A DNA stretch of 20,279 bases from an uncultured Dysosmobacter sp. (GCA_934636905.1 CAKUBJ010000031.1:1-20279), one strand, 5' to 3'; shown: positions 6,833 to 13,984, numbered from the stretch's first letter. Notes: generated by a model from the letters alone, not told the origin. A program made the numbers and translations.

Positions 6833-7002
6833 GGTACTCTCTCCTCCTTCAAAGTAGAAATCCCCCCTGCCGTTCGGCAGAGGGGATGACAAATGCACAG
6901 GGTTGTCCTTCCTCATCTTTCGGCTTGGCGCATCCTTGCCGGCAGAACGGTATGACGGGATATGGGTGTCGCCGGGCAGAGATTCTTTCCGGAAACACCA
7001 CT
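6833..7002 (-). promoter_or_regulatory. Long 5' leader with conserved-looking structure, candidate cis-regulatory RNA
   Basis: About 165 nt lie between the predicted transcription start and the GTG of the TM1266-like gene. The leader has GGTGT pairing with ACACC around a C/G-rich internal hairpin, GGATG able to pair with CATCC about 45 nt later, and just ahead of the ribosome binding site a strong hairpin (CTGCCG-AAC-GGCAG extended by C4/G5, about 6870-6896). That hairpin is followed by GATTTC and GAAGGAGG. The arrangement resembles a translational or transcriptional switch. It does not match the TPP, FMN, SAM or cobalamin consensus as I know them. Confidence 0.35.
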
Positions 7003-7032
7003 ACCATACCATATCCCTTCCGCCCCTGTCAA
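7003..7032 (-). promoter_or_regulatory. Promoter of the TM1266-ABC importer operon
   Basis: On the minus strand TTGACA (7027-7032) is followed after 18 bp by TATGGT (7003-7008). The -35 is perfect and the -10 is fair. This is the only good promoter upstream of the operon. Confidence 0.55.
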
Positions 7033-7217
7033 GCCGGCTGTGGAAATTGCCCCTTCCGTCCCGCCGTGGGATAACCTCCGCCGGTTTCCCCGGACGGCGC
7101 AGGGGCGGACAGGGGAGAAGGGCAGTTCATGATAACAGCATGAAAAAGCCGGAACATTTTGCCAACGGTTTCCGTCTTATTAAATATACCAATCAAATTT
7201 TCAGGGAGGCACGGAAC

Positions 7218-7592
7218 ATGAAGAAGTTGACAGCAGCCATTCTCTGCCTTGGGCTGATTTTCTCACTGGCAGGCTGCGGGGTGGCTCCCGCAGGTACAGA
7301 CTCTGACGCACCTTATGTCGGAGCGCCCAAAATCGTGTTGGACGGGTACGATTACTTTGCCACAGACCTGACCATTCTGGAGGAACTGCCGGAGGGGTAT
7401 GCTTACGCCGGTGAATTGACTGACGAGGAAAAGGAATACGCCGCCATTGACGGCAGTGCATATTATACGCCGGAGGGGACAGAAGCGCCGGAGGATTTTT
7501 ATGTATATCAGGAATGCGGGACAAGAATCAGTGACACGGAGGTTGACAACGCCCGGAGGCAGTGGGCTTATGTGAAGTGGAGCCGGCGCTGA
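7218..7592 (+). CDS. Small secreted lipoprotein of unknown function
   Basis: The ATG at 7218 follows AGGGAGG at about 10 nt. Residues 1-19 are a signal peptide ending in lipobox LAGC with Cys20 as lipidation site, so the protein is anchored on the cell surface. The mature part (about 104 residues) is acidic and rich in Tyr, Glu and Gly, with LEELPEGYAYAGELTDEEKEY and ending in YVKWSRR. Its pattern of a 'LPEGYxYxGxLT' turn and 'YVYQE' strand resembles small clostridial lipoproteins of no known role. A possible promoter (TTGCCA near 7159 with TAAATA near 7181, spacer 16) lies upstream, so it is probably monocistronic. It is divergent from the importer operon. I cannot assign a function. Confidence 0.75.
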   Translation: MKKLTAAILCLGLIFSLAGCGVAPAGTDSDAPYVGAPKIVLDGYDYFATDLTILEELPEGYAYAGELTDEEKEYAAIDGSAYYTPEGTEAPEDFYVYQECGTRISDTEVDNARRQWAYVKWSRR

Positions 7593-7647
7593 CCGGCACC
7601 GGCCTGCAATCGGGTGGAATCGTGGCTGAAATGCGCCCGGATATAGC

Positions 7648-7746
7648 AAGTTTTCTGCCCTTTTCAAGGGCAGAAAACTTACAGCAGCTTGGCGAAAAAG
7701 TTTTTTCGCCAAATTGCAGCGCCGCCCGGAGTCCGGGCGGCGCTGC
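7648..7746. repeat. Three consecutive strong hairpins, repeat-like element
   Basis: Hairpin 1 (7648-7680) has a perfect 15-bp stem beginning AAGTTTTCTGCCCTT with a TTC loop. Hairpin 2 (7689-7712) is TTGGCGAAAA paired with TTTTCGCCAA. Hairpin 3 (7716-7746) is a GCAGCGCCGCCCG stem of 13 bp followed by CTTTG. They are spaced by only 8 and 3 nt. One could terminate the lipoprotein gene, but three in series looks more like a dispersed palindromic element of the kind found in intergenic regions of this bacterial group. Confidence 0.6.
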
Positions 7747-7830
7747 TTTGTGAAACATGGCATTGATTACGGTTCCCCGGCGCGGCCCCATCCGTGCCGG
7801 AGAACCGGCGGAAGCCTGTAGGGCTTCCAC

Positions 7831-7917
7831 AAAGAAAAGAAAAGGAAAGAAAAGAAAAGATAGGAAATAGGAAGGTAAGGTTAGGAATAGGAAAGAGAGG
7901 AAACCGTAAAAAAGAGG
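7831..7917. repeat. Polypurine / polypyrimidine low-complexity tract
   Basis: The plus strand is purely A/G for 30 nt (7831-7860, repeats of AAAGA and GGAAA) and remains mostly purine to about 7917, with isolated T. It lies just past the 3' end of the flavodoxin gene, so in that transcript it is a long pyrimidine stretch. No coding function is seen. Confidence 0.6.
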
Positions 7918-7931
7918 TGCAGTTTCACGGC

Positions 7932-8354
7932 TTATTCCGCCAGCTGTCTGCCCATGGCACGGCAGGCTTCCAGCGTGTTGTCGTCAGGTGCTTCCTGACA
8001 GGTGATGCTTTCACAGGCGAGGTTGATGCCGGCGTCGTTGCAGTCCTTTTCCCAGGTGCGCATCCATTCGCCGTCACCCCAGCCGTAAGAGCCGAAGAGC
8101 GCGACTTTTTTGCCGCCCAGACTGTTCTTGCAGGCGGAGAACATGGGTTCAAACTCCATCTCCTCCAGTACCTCTGAGCCCATGGCGGGGCAGCCGAAGG
8201 CCACGGCGTCCACGCCGCTGAAGGTGGAACTATCCACCTGGGCAGGCTCCAGCACAACGGCCTCAGCGCCGGCGCTCTTCATGCCCTCTGCAACGGCCTC
8301 CGCCATCTGCTTGGTGTTGCCGGTGCCGCTCCAGTAAATCACAGCAGTTTTCAT
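7932..8354 (-). CDS. Flavodoxin, short-chain
   Basis: This 140-residue protein starts MKTAVIYWSGTGNTKQMAEA, in which SGTGNT is the FMN phosphate-binding loop. DAVAFGCPAMGSE and KKVALFGSYGWGDGEWM are the two FMN isoalloxazine loops of short-chain clostridial flavodoxins. It is a cytoplasmic one- and two-electron carrier that often replaces ferredoxin when iron is scarce. A good ribosome binding site (AAAGGAG) precedes the ATG. It follows the DUF3793 gene by 60 bp on the same strand, and the two are very probably co-transcribed. In clostridia this pair is often seen near ferrous iron transport genes, which suggests an iron or redox role. No lesions are seen. Confidence 0.93.
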   Translation of the reverse strand: MKTAVIYWSGTGNTKQMAEAVAEGMKSAGAEAVVLEPAQVDSSTFSGVDAVAFGCPAMGSEVLEEMEFEPMFSACKNSLGGKKVALFGSYGWGDGEWMRTWEKDCNDAGINLACESITCQEAPDDNTLEACRAMGRQLAE

Positions 8355-8414
8355 GGTTGTTTTCTCCTTTCTTGAGAGATATCCGACGGCCGGAAAGCCG
8401 CGGCATTTGGTATA

Positions 8415-8965
8415 TCAGACTGCGACGGCAAGCTGTCCGATGCCGGAGCCGGCCCGCCAAAGTTCGCAGTAGATATCGGTGCACTTGCGGTATCTGGCAA
8501 ACAGGCGCTGCGCCTGCTCCACGTCGCCGTAGACCTTCCAGAGTCCCGCGCATTTGTAGTTGACCGCCCGGTTTTCGATAAAGCCGGACACGTCCTGGGG
8601 GGGTAGCTGAGAAACAGCCCCACCTCGTGGGGAAACCCCTCCCCGGAGCGGAAGCGCCGCGCCAGATACGCCACGCACTGCTCACTGTCTTTCTTTGGAT
8701 ACCCGGCCTCCGCCAGCAGGGCTTCCGCCAGATGGTCCTGCAAATCCCGCTTCAGCCCGGCGGGGCGGTAGAGATACAGCAGGGCTTTCCTGCCCTGATA
8801 GCGCAGCGGCAGCAGCCGCAGCCCCTTGGGCACCAGAATGTGGTTCAAATCCCGGATTTCCGCCGCCAGACCGGCCATGGTGTCAAAGGGAACCGGGAAG
8901 ATGGTGCCGGTTTTGATGCCGGCCAGCGTCGGCGCACATTGCCGCACCAGATTTTCCTCGGACAT
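8415..8965 (-). pseudogene. DUF3793 family protein, frameshifted in a C-run
   Basis: The ATG at 8965 follows AAGGAGG at 7 nt. The first 123 residues read SEENLVRQCAPTLAGIKTG, then LLPLRYQGRKALLYLYRP and FPHEVGLFLSYPP, which is the DUF3793 pattern. At 8597-8603 the coding strand has C7 after TA. One more C would continue in frame as QDVSGFIENR, then NYKCAGLWKVYGD and YRKCTDIYC, the conserved C-terminal half, ending at 8415 for a full length of about 183 residues. As read, the frame instead runs into unrelated sequence overlapping the flavodoxin start. Function of the family is unknown; it recurs next to flavodoxin and iron-uptake genes. The single-base lesion in a homopolymer could be slippage, phase variation or a sequencing error, so the gene may be functional. 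Confidence 0.8.
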
Positions 8966-9050
8966 ACCATGGCCTCCTTATATCCCGCAGGATGCCTCGG
9001 TACAGGCGGTGCGCCGGTGTGAAAGCGCCCGCCTGCCCGGCGGCTTAGGA

Positions 9051-9070
9051 GAGTTAGATTTCTTTAACTC
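9051..9070. promoter_or_regulatory. Regulatory site upstream of DUF3793-flavodoxin, copy 1
   Basis: GAGTTAGATTTCTTTAACTC has 7-bp arms (AGAGTTA at 9050-9056 and TAACTCT at 9065-9071) around 8 nt. Its core AGTTAGATTTCTTTAAC matches the site upstream of the AraC gene at 15 of 17 positions. It lies about 87 bp upstream of the DUF3793 start. Confidence 0.55.
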
Positions 9071-9192
9071 TTGGAGAGGAAGGGGGGCTTACCTCTTTGA
9101 GTGTATCCTATCAGAAAGGGGAAGGCGCATCCACTCCAAAACGGCAAATCCGGCTCCAAAAAGAAAAACGGCAGTAAATTGCGGAGGACAGC

Positions 9193-9224
9193 AGCAGAGG
9201 AAGTCCAAAAGGACTTCCTCTGCT
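9193..9224. terminator. Strong hairpin between the AraC gene and the DUF3793-flavodoxin operon
   Basis: A perfect 14-bp stem (AGCAGAGGAAGTCC with its complement) closes a 4-nt loop. It sits 17 bp past the AraC stop and so probably ends that transcript, but there is no T-tract on either side, so intrinsic termination is only possible, not assured. Confidence 0.4.
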
Positions 9225-9240
9225 CCATATTGCAGCCCGA

Positions 9241-10236
9241 TCAGCAGGGGGAGGTGCGTTGTTCCCTCTTCTGCGGTGCGCAGCTGTCATAGCGCTCCCC
9301 TGCCCGGTACTGCCGGGGAGAAACGCCCACCACGTCCCGGAAGGCTTTTGCGAATTTGCTGGCATTGTCGTAACCGAACTGCCCGGCAATGTCCAGCACC
9401 GTCCGGTTGGTGTCCCTCAGCAGCTCCGCGGCGCCCCACATCCGCTGGGCGCGGAGGTAGGCCGCCGGGGACAGGCCGTAAACCCCCGAAAAGCTGGTTT
9501 TCACATAGGATTCGGAAACTCCGAACCTCTCCGACAAAGCCCGCAGCGTCATGCCCCGGTCAGGCTCCGCCAGCAGGCAGGTACGCACCTGCTCCGCCAG
9601 CACCGCCTGCGCAGCCGTGCAGCCGTGGGCAGGATGGGCGCTGGGGGTCAGGGTGGAGAGAAACAGCAGCAGTTCCAGCAGCTTGACCTTCAGGTACCCC
9701 TTGCGGATCTCCTCCGGCACATGGTACAGTTCGGAAAAAACGTGCTTCACTCTGGGGGATGACCGGGCGGTAAACACCGCGCCGCCGGGGCACAGCTTTT
9801 CCGTCAGGACGGCGGGCCGCACCTCCACATCGCTGAGGATGCAGGACAGGCACTCCGGCGCCGCCGCAGGGTCAATCATCACCGCGATGCCATGATAGTG
9901 GCCGGTGGGGAACCGGCTCTCCCGGGGCAGGGAGGATGCCCGGGCCGCCATGAGATCCCCTGGTGCCAGATAGAAGCAGCGGCTGCCCTGCCGGTATTCC
10001 GCCCGCCCCTCCAGACAGTGATGGATTTCCAGCCGCTCCCCGGAACCGGGCGGTTCCTCCCGGCAGGATTGGGCGTGAATGTCCCGATAGGTCAGTTCCA
10101 TCCCCGGGAAAACGGAATAGACGGTAATGGCGGCTTCGCCGCCGGCGGCGTCGGGATGCAGCAGCCGGGGAGTATCCGTTTCGCGGAGCGTTTCCGGGCA
10201 GAGCAGGGGATCGGACAGGGGAGCAGAGGGAGACAT
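9241..10236 (-). CDS. AraC-family transcriptional regulator
   Basis: This 331-residue protein has an N-terminal cupin-like sensor domain (LEIHHCLEGRAEYRQGSRCFYLAPGDLMA, about residues 68-98) and a C-terminal double helix-turn-helix. The first helix-turn-helix is MTLRALSERFGVSESYVKTSF and the second DIAGQFGYDNASKFAKAFRD, followed by the AraC signature GVSPRQYR. The overall layout resembles PchR-like regulators that act on iron or siderophore genes, though that is a resemblance only. The ribosome binding site AAGGAGT precedes the ATG by about 8 nt. A promoter lies at 10274-10302, and a 17-bp site between that promoter and the start is repeated upstream of the neighbouring DUF3793-flavodoxin operon. 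Self-regulation together with control of that operon is a reasonable inference. Confidence 0.92.
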   Translation of the reverse strand: MSPSAPLSDPLLCPETLRETDTPRLLHPDAAGGEAAITVYSVFPGMELTYRDIHAQSCREEPPGSGERLEIHHCLEGRAEYRQGSRCFYLAPGDLMAARASSLPRESRFPTGHYHGIAVMIDPAAAPECLSCILSDVEVRPAVLTEKLCPGGAVFTARSSPRVKHVFSELYHVPEEIRKGYLKVKLLELLLFLSTLTPSAHPAHGCTAAQAVLAEQVRTCLLAEPDRGMTLRALSERFGVSESYVKTSFSGVYGLSPAAYLRAQRMWGAAELLRDTNRTVLDIAGQFGYDNASKFAKAFRDVVGVSPRQYRAGERYDSCAPQKREQRTSPC

Positions 10237-10254
10237 GGCAGGGACTCCTTTATC

Positions 10255-10271
10255 AGTTAGATGTATTTAAC
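10255..10271. promoter_or_regulatory. Regulatory site in the AraC leader, copy 2
   Basis: AGTTAGATGTATTTAAC differs from copy 1 (9052-9068) at only 2 of 17 positions. It lies directly downstream of the -10 box of the AraC promoter and 19 bp before the start codon, a position expected for repression. Confidence 0.55.
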
Positions 10272-10273
10272 CT

Positions 10274-10302
10274 ATCATAGCACGCTTTTCCCTCCGACGC
10301 AA
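10274..10302 (-). promoter_or_regulatory. Promoter of the AraC-family gene
   Basis: On the minus strand TTGCGT (10297-10302), a 17-bp spacer and TATGAT (10274-10279) form a good sigma-A promoter, giving a short leader of about 30 nt. Confidence 0.6.
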
Positions 10303-10422
10303 GCGGAGGAGCCGGAAAATCGGTATCGGAGAAGCCGTCCTCCTTTCTGTTTCTGGTTTGCGGACACTTGCGCGGTTTTTTGTCTGTATTTTCCTGTTAT
10401 CATGAAATTTGCACATTTTTTA

Positions 10423-10451
10423 TTGCCTCCCGTGACAACAGATGCTAAAAT
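10423..10451 (+). promoter_or_regulatory. Promoter of the brnQ gene
   Basis: TTGCCT (10423-10428), 17 bp, TAAAAT (10446-10451). The leader to the carrier gene is about 115 nt. It contains no T-box motif. The rest of the 336-bp gap back to the AraC gene holds the AraC promoter and nothing else that I recognise. Confidence 0.55.
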
Positions 10452-10549
10452 AATAGAATCGCCGGTTGGCGTGTAAGGGCTGATGGCGCGCATCGTTCCG
10501 GAGCCGTCGTTCTTCCATTCTGAGGAATCGAAAAGGAGAAAGAAAAACT

Positions 10550-10576
10550 ATGAAAAAGGAGAAACGCTACCTATGA
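10550..10576 (+). CDS. Tiny leader ORF overlapping the brnQ start
   Basis: ATG at 10550 has a strong ribosome binding site (AAAAGGAG, 10531-10538) and reads MKKEKRYL, stopping at a TGA that overlaps the brnQ ATG (ATGA, 10573-10576). Its own codons include AAGGAG, the ribosome binding site for brnQ. This layout suggests translational coupling. Expression is unproven. Confidence 0.4.
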   Translation: MKKEKRYL

Positions 10577-11925
10577 AACAGAAGCTGAGTTTTAAGGAGT
10601 ATGTCTACGTAGCCAGTATGTTGTTTGGTATGTTCTTCGGCGCCGGAAACCTGATTTTCCCGGTATATATGGGACAGGTAGCCGGCCGGAACGTATGGCC
10701 TGCCATTGTAGGCTTTCTGGTAACCGGCGTAGGCCTGCCCCTTCTGGGCGTAGCTGCTCTGGGTATCAGCCGCAGCAGTGGGCTCTTTGATCTCAGCCGC
10801 AAGGTAGGCCGTCCCTACGCATATTTTTTCACCTGCGCCCTGTATCTGACCATCGGGCCGTTTTTCGCCATCCCCCGGTGCGCCACTACCTCCTTCACGG
10901 TGGGGCTGGAGCAGGTACTGCCCAATGGCGGCAGCAGCCGGGTGTATCTCCTGCTGTTCTCCCTGCTGTTTTTCGCGGCCACGCTGTTCTTCTCCCTGCG
11001 GCCGGGTAAGATTCTCACCTATGTGGGCAAAATCCTGACCCCCTGCTTCCTGGCCTTTCTGGCAATTCTGGTGATTGTCACCATGCTGAACCCCACCATC
11101 CATATCGGCGCGGTGGAACCTCAGGGCGCCTACGCCGCCCAGCCGTTCTTCACCGGCTTTCTGGAGGGCTACAACACCATGGACGCGCTGGCCAGTCTGG
11201 CCTTCGGCATTGTGGTGGTGCAGGTAATCCGGGATTTGGGAGTATCCAGACCGGAATCCGTGGCCATGACCACGGTGCGCTCCGGCATTTTCAGCTGCCT
11301 GCTGATGGGGGTTATCTACCTGCTGGTTACGGTGATGGGCACCTGGAGCCGGGGAGCGCTGGAAGCCGCTCCCAACGGCGGCACCGCGCTGGCGCAGATT
11401 GCCCAGCACTATCTGGGTCATGCCGGACTGCTGGTGCTGGCCGCCACGGTGACGCTGGCCTGCCTGAAAACTGCGGTGGGACTCATCACCAGCTGCGCGG
11501 AAACCTTTGCAGGGATGTTCCCCCGGGCGCTTCCTTACCGGGGCTGGGTGCTGGTGTTCTGCGGCGCGTCCTTCCTGTTTGCCAACGTGGGTCTTACCGC
11601 CATCATCACCTACGCCGTGCCGGTGCTGATGTTCCTGTATCCGCTGGCCATCACCCTGATTCTGCTGGCGCTGCTGGGGCGGTTCTTTGACCATGACCGG
11701 GCGGTTTACTGCTGGGTCACCGGCCTGACGCTGGCGGCCGCCCTGTACGATTTCCTCCGCACCCTGCCGGAGGGCGTCCGGGCGCTGCTCCATGCCGACG
11801 GGCTGATTGCTGCGGTGGGCAATGTGCTGCCCTTTGCCACCATCGGTCTGGGCTGGGTGGCTCCCGCCATTCTGGGGCTGGTCATCGGACTGATTTTCCG
11901 GACTTCCCGTCCCAAGCGGGCGTGA
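10573..11925 (+). CDS. brnQ: Branched-chain amino acid carrier, LIVCS family
   Basis: This 450-residue membrane protein has about 12 transmembrane segments and begins MKQKLSFKEYVYVASMLFGM, followed by FFGAGNLIFPVYMGQ, the signature of the LIVCS family (BrnQ). These carriers import Leu, Ile and Val driven by Na+ or H+ gradients. Other family features are the GVALPLLG-like VGLPLLGVAALG, GPFFAIPR and the DALASLAFGIVVV segment. The ATG at 10573 is chosen because the homology begins there and AAGGAG lies about 11 nt upstream; translation is probably coupled to the short ORF at 10550. It is monocistronic, with its own promoter and a strong terminator at 11957. Length is normal and no lesions are seen. 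Confidence 0.93.
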   Translation: MKQKLSFKEYVYVASMLFGMFFGAGNLIFPVYMGQVAGRNVWPAIVGFLVTGVGLPLLGVAALGISRSSGLFDLSRKVGRPYAYFFTCALYLTIGPFFAIPRCATTSFTVGLEQVLPNGGSSRVYLLLFSLLFFAATLFFSLRPGKILTYVGKILTPCFLAFLAILVIVTMLNPTIHIGAVEPQGAYAAQPFFTGFLEGYNTMDALASLAFGIVVVQVIRDLGVSRPESVAMTTVRSGIFSCLLMGVIYLLVTVMGTWSRGALEAAPNGGTALAQIAQHYLGHAGLLVLAATVTLACLKTAVGLITSCAETFAGMFPRALPYRGWVLVFCGASFLFANVGLTAIITYAVPVLMFLYPLAITLILLALLGRFFDHDRAVYCWVTGLTLAAALYDFLRTLPEGVRALLHADGLIAAVGNVLPFATIGLGWVAPAILGLVIGLIFRTSRPKRA

Positions 11926-11956
11926 GGGCTGCCGGCAATCCGCAATTCCAATACCT

Positions 11957-11994
11957 AAGGAGAGAACCGGGTCTTGCGACCCGGTTCTCTCCTT
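11957..11994. terminator. Bidirectional terminator between brnQ and the nucleoside kinase gene
   Basis: A perfect 17-bp stem (AAGGAGAGAACCGGGTC, 11957-11973, with its complement at 11978-11994) has a TTGC loop and is followed by ATTATGTT on the plus strand. The genes on both sides converge on it. Confidence 0.85.
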
Positions 11995-12032
11995 ATTATG
12001 TTAATAGCAGGATAGTTTTCTCCGGATGAAAA

Positions 12033-13703
12033 TCAGACCTTGTAGATTTCCCCGCCCACAAATTCCCGCAGCAGGGAGGTTTTGGGGACGTCGTCCGCCG
12101 GGATCGGCAGGAAATAATCCAGGAATTTCAAAAGCCGCTTGGCTTCCAGATATTCCTCGCTGCCTCGGGGAACGCCGAACAGCAGAGGCTGCACATAGGT
12201 TTTCAGCAGCGCCGTTTCGTAGATCAGGGCGGAGTTGAATACCGTGTCGGCGCTGTCCTGATAGGGGAAGATGTTCTGCTCCTCTCCCCGGCGGACAGAG
12301 GGCCACATTTTGATGGTGGCCTGCGCACCGTAGCCCCGGGTGCGGGCATCCCGGGCAATGCGGCGCAGCAGCCGGGCGTCGGTGGTGGGAATGCGGTTGT
12401 GGTCGTCAATGTTCAGGGTGGTCAGGCAGCTGATATAGATTTTATATTTGCTCTCTTTGGGCAGAGAGTGGGAAAAGGCGTCATTCAGACAGTGGATGCC
12501 TTCAATCACCAGCACATCCCCGTCCCCCAGCGTCAGCCTGTCGCCGTTGTACTCCCGGACACCTTTTTTGAAGTTGTAGGTAGGCATATCCACCGTTTCC
12601 CCCTTCAGCAGGCGGCTCATGTCGCTGTTGAACTGCTCCACGTCCATGGCGCCCAGCCCCTCGAAGTCATACTGGCCGTTGGCGTCCCTGGGGGTGTCCT
12701 CCCGGTTTTTGAAATAGTTGTCCGTGGCAATGGGGTGAGGCCGCAGGCCGCAGGCAATCAGCTGGGTGGACAGGCGGTGAGAGAAGGTGGTTTTGCCGGA
12801 GGAGGAAGGTCCGGCAATCATGACAAAGCGGACGTCCTTCCGGTGGGCAATCTCCTCGGCAATGTCGCCGATCCGCTTCTCCATCAGCGCCTCGTGGGCG
12901 AGGATCATCTGGGTGGCATTGCCGTCGGCCACAATGTCGTCCAGTTCCCCTACATTGGAAACATACATGGCGGCGGAGCGATCCTCCGCATCATGCATGG
13001 CGTGGAACACCTTCATGGAGGGCTTGAAGTCCCCCACCCGCTCCGGCTCCTCCAGCGTCGGCAGGCGCAGGATAAAGCCGTCCTCAAAGGGCTCCAGCGC
13101 AAACCACCGGAGATAGCCGGTGTCCGGCACCATATAGCCATAGAAATAGTCGGTGAAGCCGTCCAGCGTATAGAGGTTTACCCGGGAGCTGATGCGGTAC
13201 TTCAGAACCCGTGCCTTGTCCTCCATGCCGTTGGCCCGGAAAAGGGCCATGGCGTCCTCCACATCCACGGAGCGCTTTTCGATAGGCAGCGCCTGCGTCG
13301 CCAGTTCCCGCATTCGGGCTTCCACCCGGCTCAGCAGGGCAGCGTCCAGCGTAAAGGCGCCGTCCGCCCGGCAGAAGAGGGCGCTGCTGAGGGAGAACTG
13401 CACGGACACGTTCCGGATATTCTCCCGCCCCACCACGTCGTAAAACGCCTTGAGCATCAGCAGAATGGCGCTGCGCTCATAGGTCTGGTGTCCCGGCTTG
13501 TCGGCGGCGGTAACCATGGAGAGGGTGCAGTCCCGCTTCAGGGTCTTGTGCAGTTCCCGCAGCTTGCCGTCCCGGTTCAACAGCAGGATTGCATGGGGGT
13601 ATTCTGCCTGAAAATCCGCAGCAATGGTTCGGTAAGCCGTGCCGTAAGGGTATTGGAGCACCTTGCCGTTGACGGTTACATTCATCATTTTGACAGCTTC
13701 CAT
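12033..13703 (-). CDS. Nucleoside (uridine) kinase-like protein with N-terminal TGS domain
   Basis: This 556-residue protein starts with a TGS-like domain (about residues 8-65, NVTVNGKVLQYPYGT) and continues with a threonyl-tRNA-synthetase-like second domain (GHQTYERSAILLMLKAFYDV). The C-terminal half is a uridine kinase/phosphoribulokinase-type P-loop domain: GPSSSGKTT (298-306), ATDNYFKNREDTP, DFEGLGAMD and VLVIEGIHCLND. The kinase part would phosphorylate a nucleoside with ATP or GTP. The physiological substrate of the TGS-fused form, common in clostridia, is not settled. The start ATG follows AGGAGG at 5-6 nt. It is monocistronic with a consensus promoter (13771-13799) and a shared terminator. 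Length is normal for the fused family. Confidence 0.92.
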   Translation of the reverse strand: MEAVKMMNVTVNGKVLQYPYGTAYRTIAADFQAEYPHAILLLNRDGKLRELHKTLKRDCTLSMVTAADKPGHQTYERSAILLMLKAFYDVVGRENIRNVSVQFSLSSALFCRADGAFTLDAALLSRVEARMRELATQALPIEKRSVDVEDAMALFRANGMEDKARVLKYRISSRVNLYTLDGFTDYFYGYMVPDTGYLRWFALEPFEDGFILRLPTLEEPERVGDFKPSMKVFHAMHDAEDRSAAMYVSNVGELDDIVADGNATQMILAHEALMEKRIGDIAEEIAHRKDVRFVMIAGPSSSGKTTFSHRLSTQLIACGLRPHPIATDNYFKNREDTPRDANGQYDFEGLGAMDVEQFNSDMSRLLKGETVDMPTYNFKKGVREYNGDRLTLGDGDVLVIEGIHCLNDAFSHSLPKESKYKIYISCLTTLNIDDHNRIPTTDARLLRRIARDARTRGYGAQATIKMWPSVRRGEEQNIFPYQDSADTVFNSALIYETALLKTYVQPLLFGVPRGSEEYLEAKRLLKFLDYFLPIPADDVPKTSLLREFVGGEIYKV

Positions 13704-13770
13704 ATGGGCCTCCTTTTATTTTTCAGCAGCGGATACGGGCTGCTCTCCGGATACTTAACGGGTTATAAAC

Positions 13771-13799
13771 ATTATACCTGCCGGCGCTCCGGGATTCAA
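13771..13799 (-). promoter_or_regulatory. Promoter of the nucleoside kinase gene
   Basis: On the minus strand TTGAAT (13794-13799), a 17-bp spacer and TATAAT (13771-13776). The leader to the start codon is about 60 nt. Confidence 0.65.
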
Positions 13800-13967
13800 T
13801 GGGCAAACAGGGCAGATGTGCCCTGCCGGGACACAATTTTCAGTTTATTCACGTTTGCCGGGACGGATTCCCCGCCGCATCGGCGCCCAAGGCCCGGATT
13901 CGTCATTCTGACCAGAGTCCCCTCTTTTGCAGAGAGTGAATTTGTCGCCCATGTCAAGCGGTTATTT

Positions 13968-13984
13968 ATTCATCAATTATGAAT
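13968..13984. promoter_or_regulatory. Palindromic operator-like site A
   Basis: ATTCAT-CAATT-ATGAAT, perfect 6-bp arms with a 5-bp centre. It shares the form TTATTCAY-N5-RTGAATRC with site B at 14124. It lies about 97 bp upstream of the -35 box of the creatininase operon. Confidence 0.5.

Noticed and set aside
6833..6916. Longer start (ATG 6916) for the TM1266-like protein
   Set aside because: The extra 28 residues encode the leader hairpin and the ribosome binding site region, and the family begins at the GTG at 6832.
6833..7002. TPP or cobalamin riboswitch before the importer operon
   Set aside because: Neither the CTGAGA/ACCTGATCTGG elements of TPP nor the cobalamin box is present; only generic structure can be claimed.
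9101..9240. Small plus-strand ORF between the DUF3793 and AraC genes
   Set aside because: It is Lys/Ser-rich, lacks a ribosome binding site and spans the 14-bp-stem hairpin.
10452..10549. T-box leader for the amino-acid carrier
   Set aside because: The T-box sequence and the specifier-loop features are absent, and the leader is too short.
10567..11793. A 408-codon open frame on the minus strand
   Set aside because: It is antisense to brnQ, with Gln/His-rich low-complexity sequence and no start signals.
12399..13982. A 527-codon open frame on the plus strand
   Set aside because: It is antisense to the well-supported nucleoside kinase gene and resembles no protein family.
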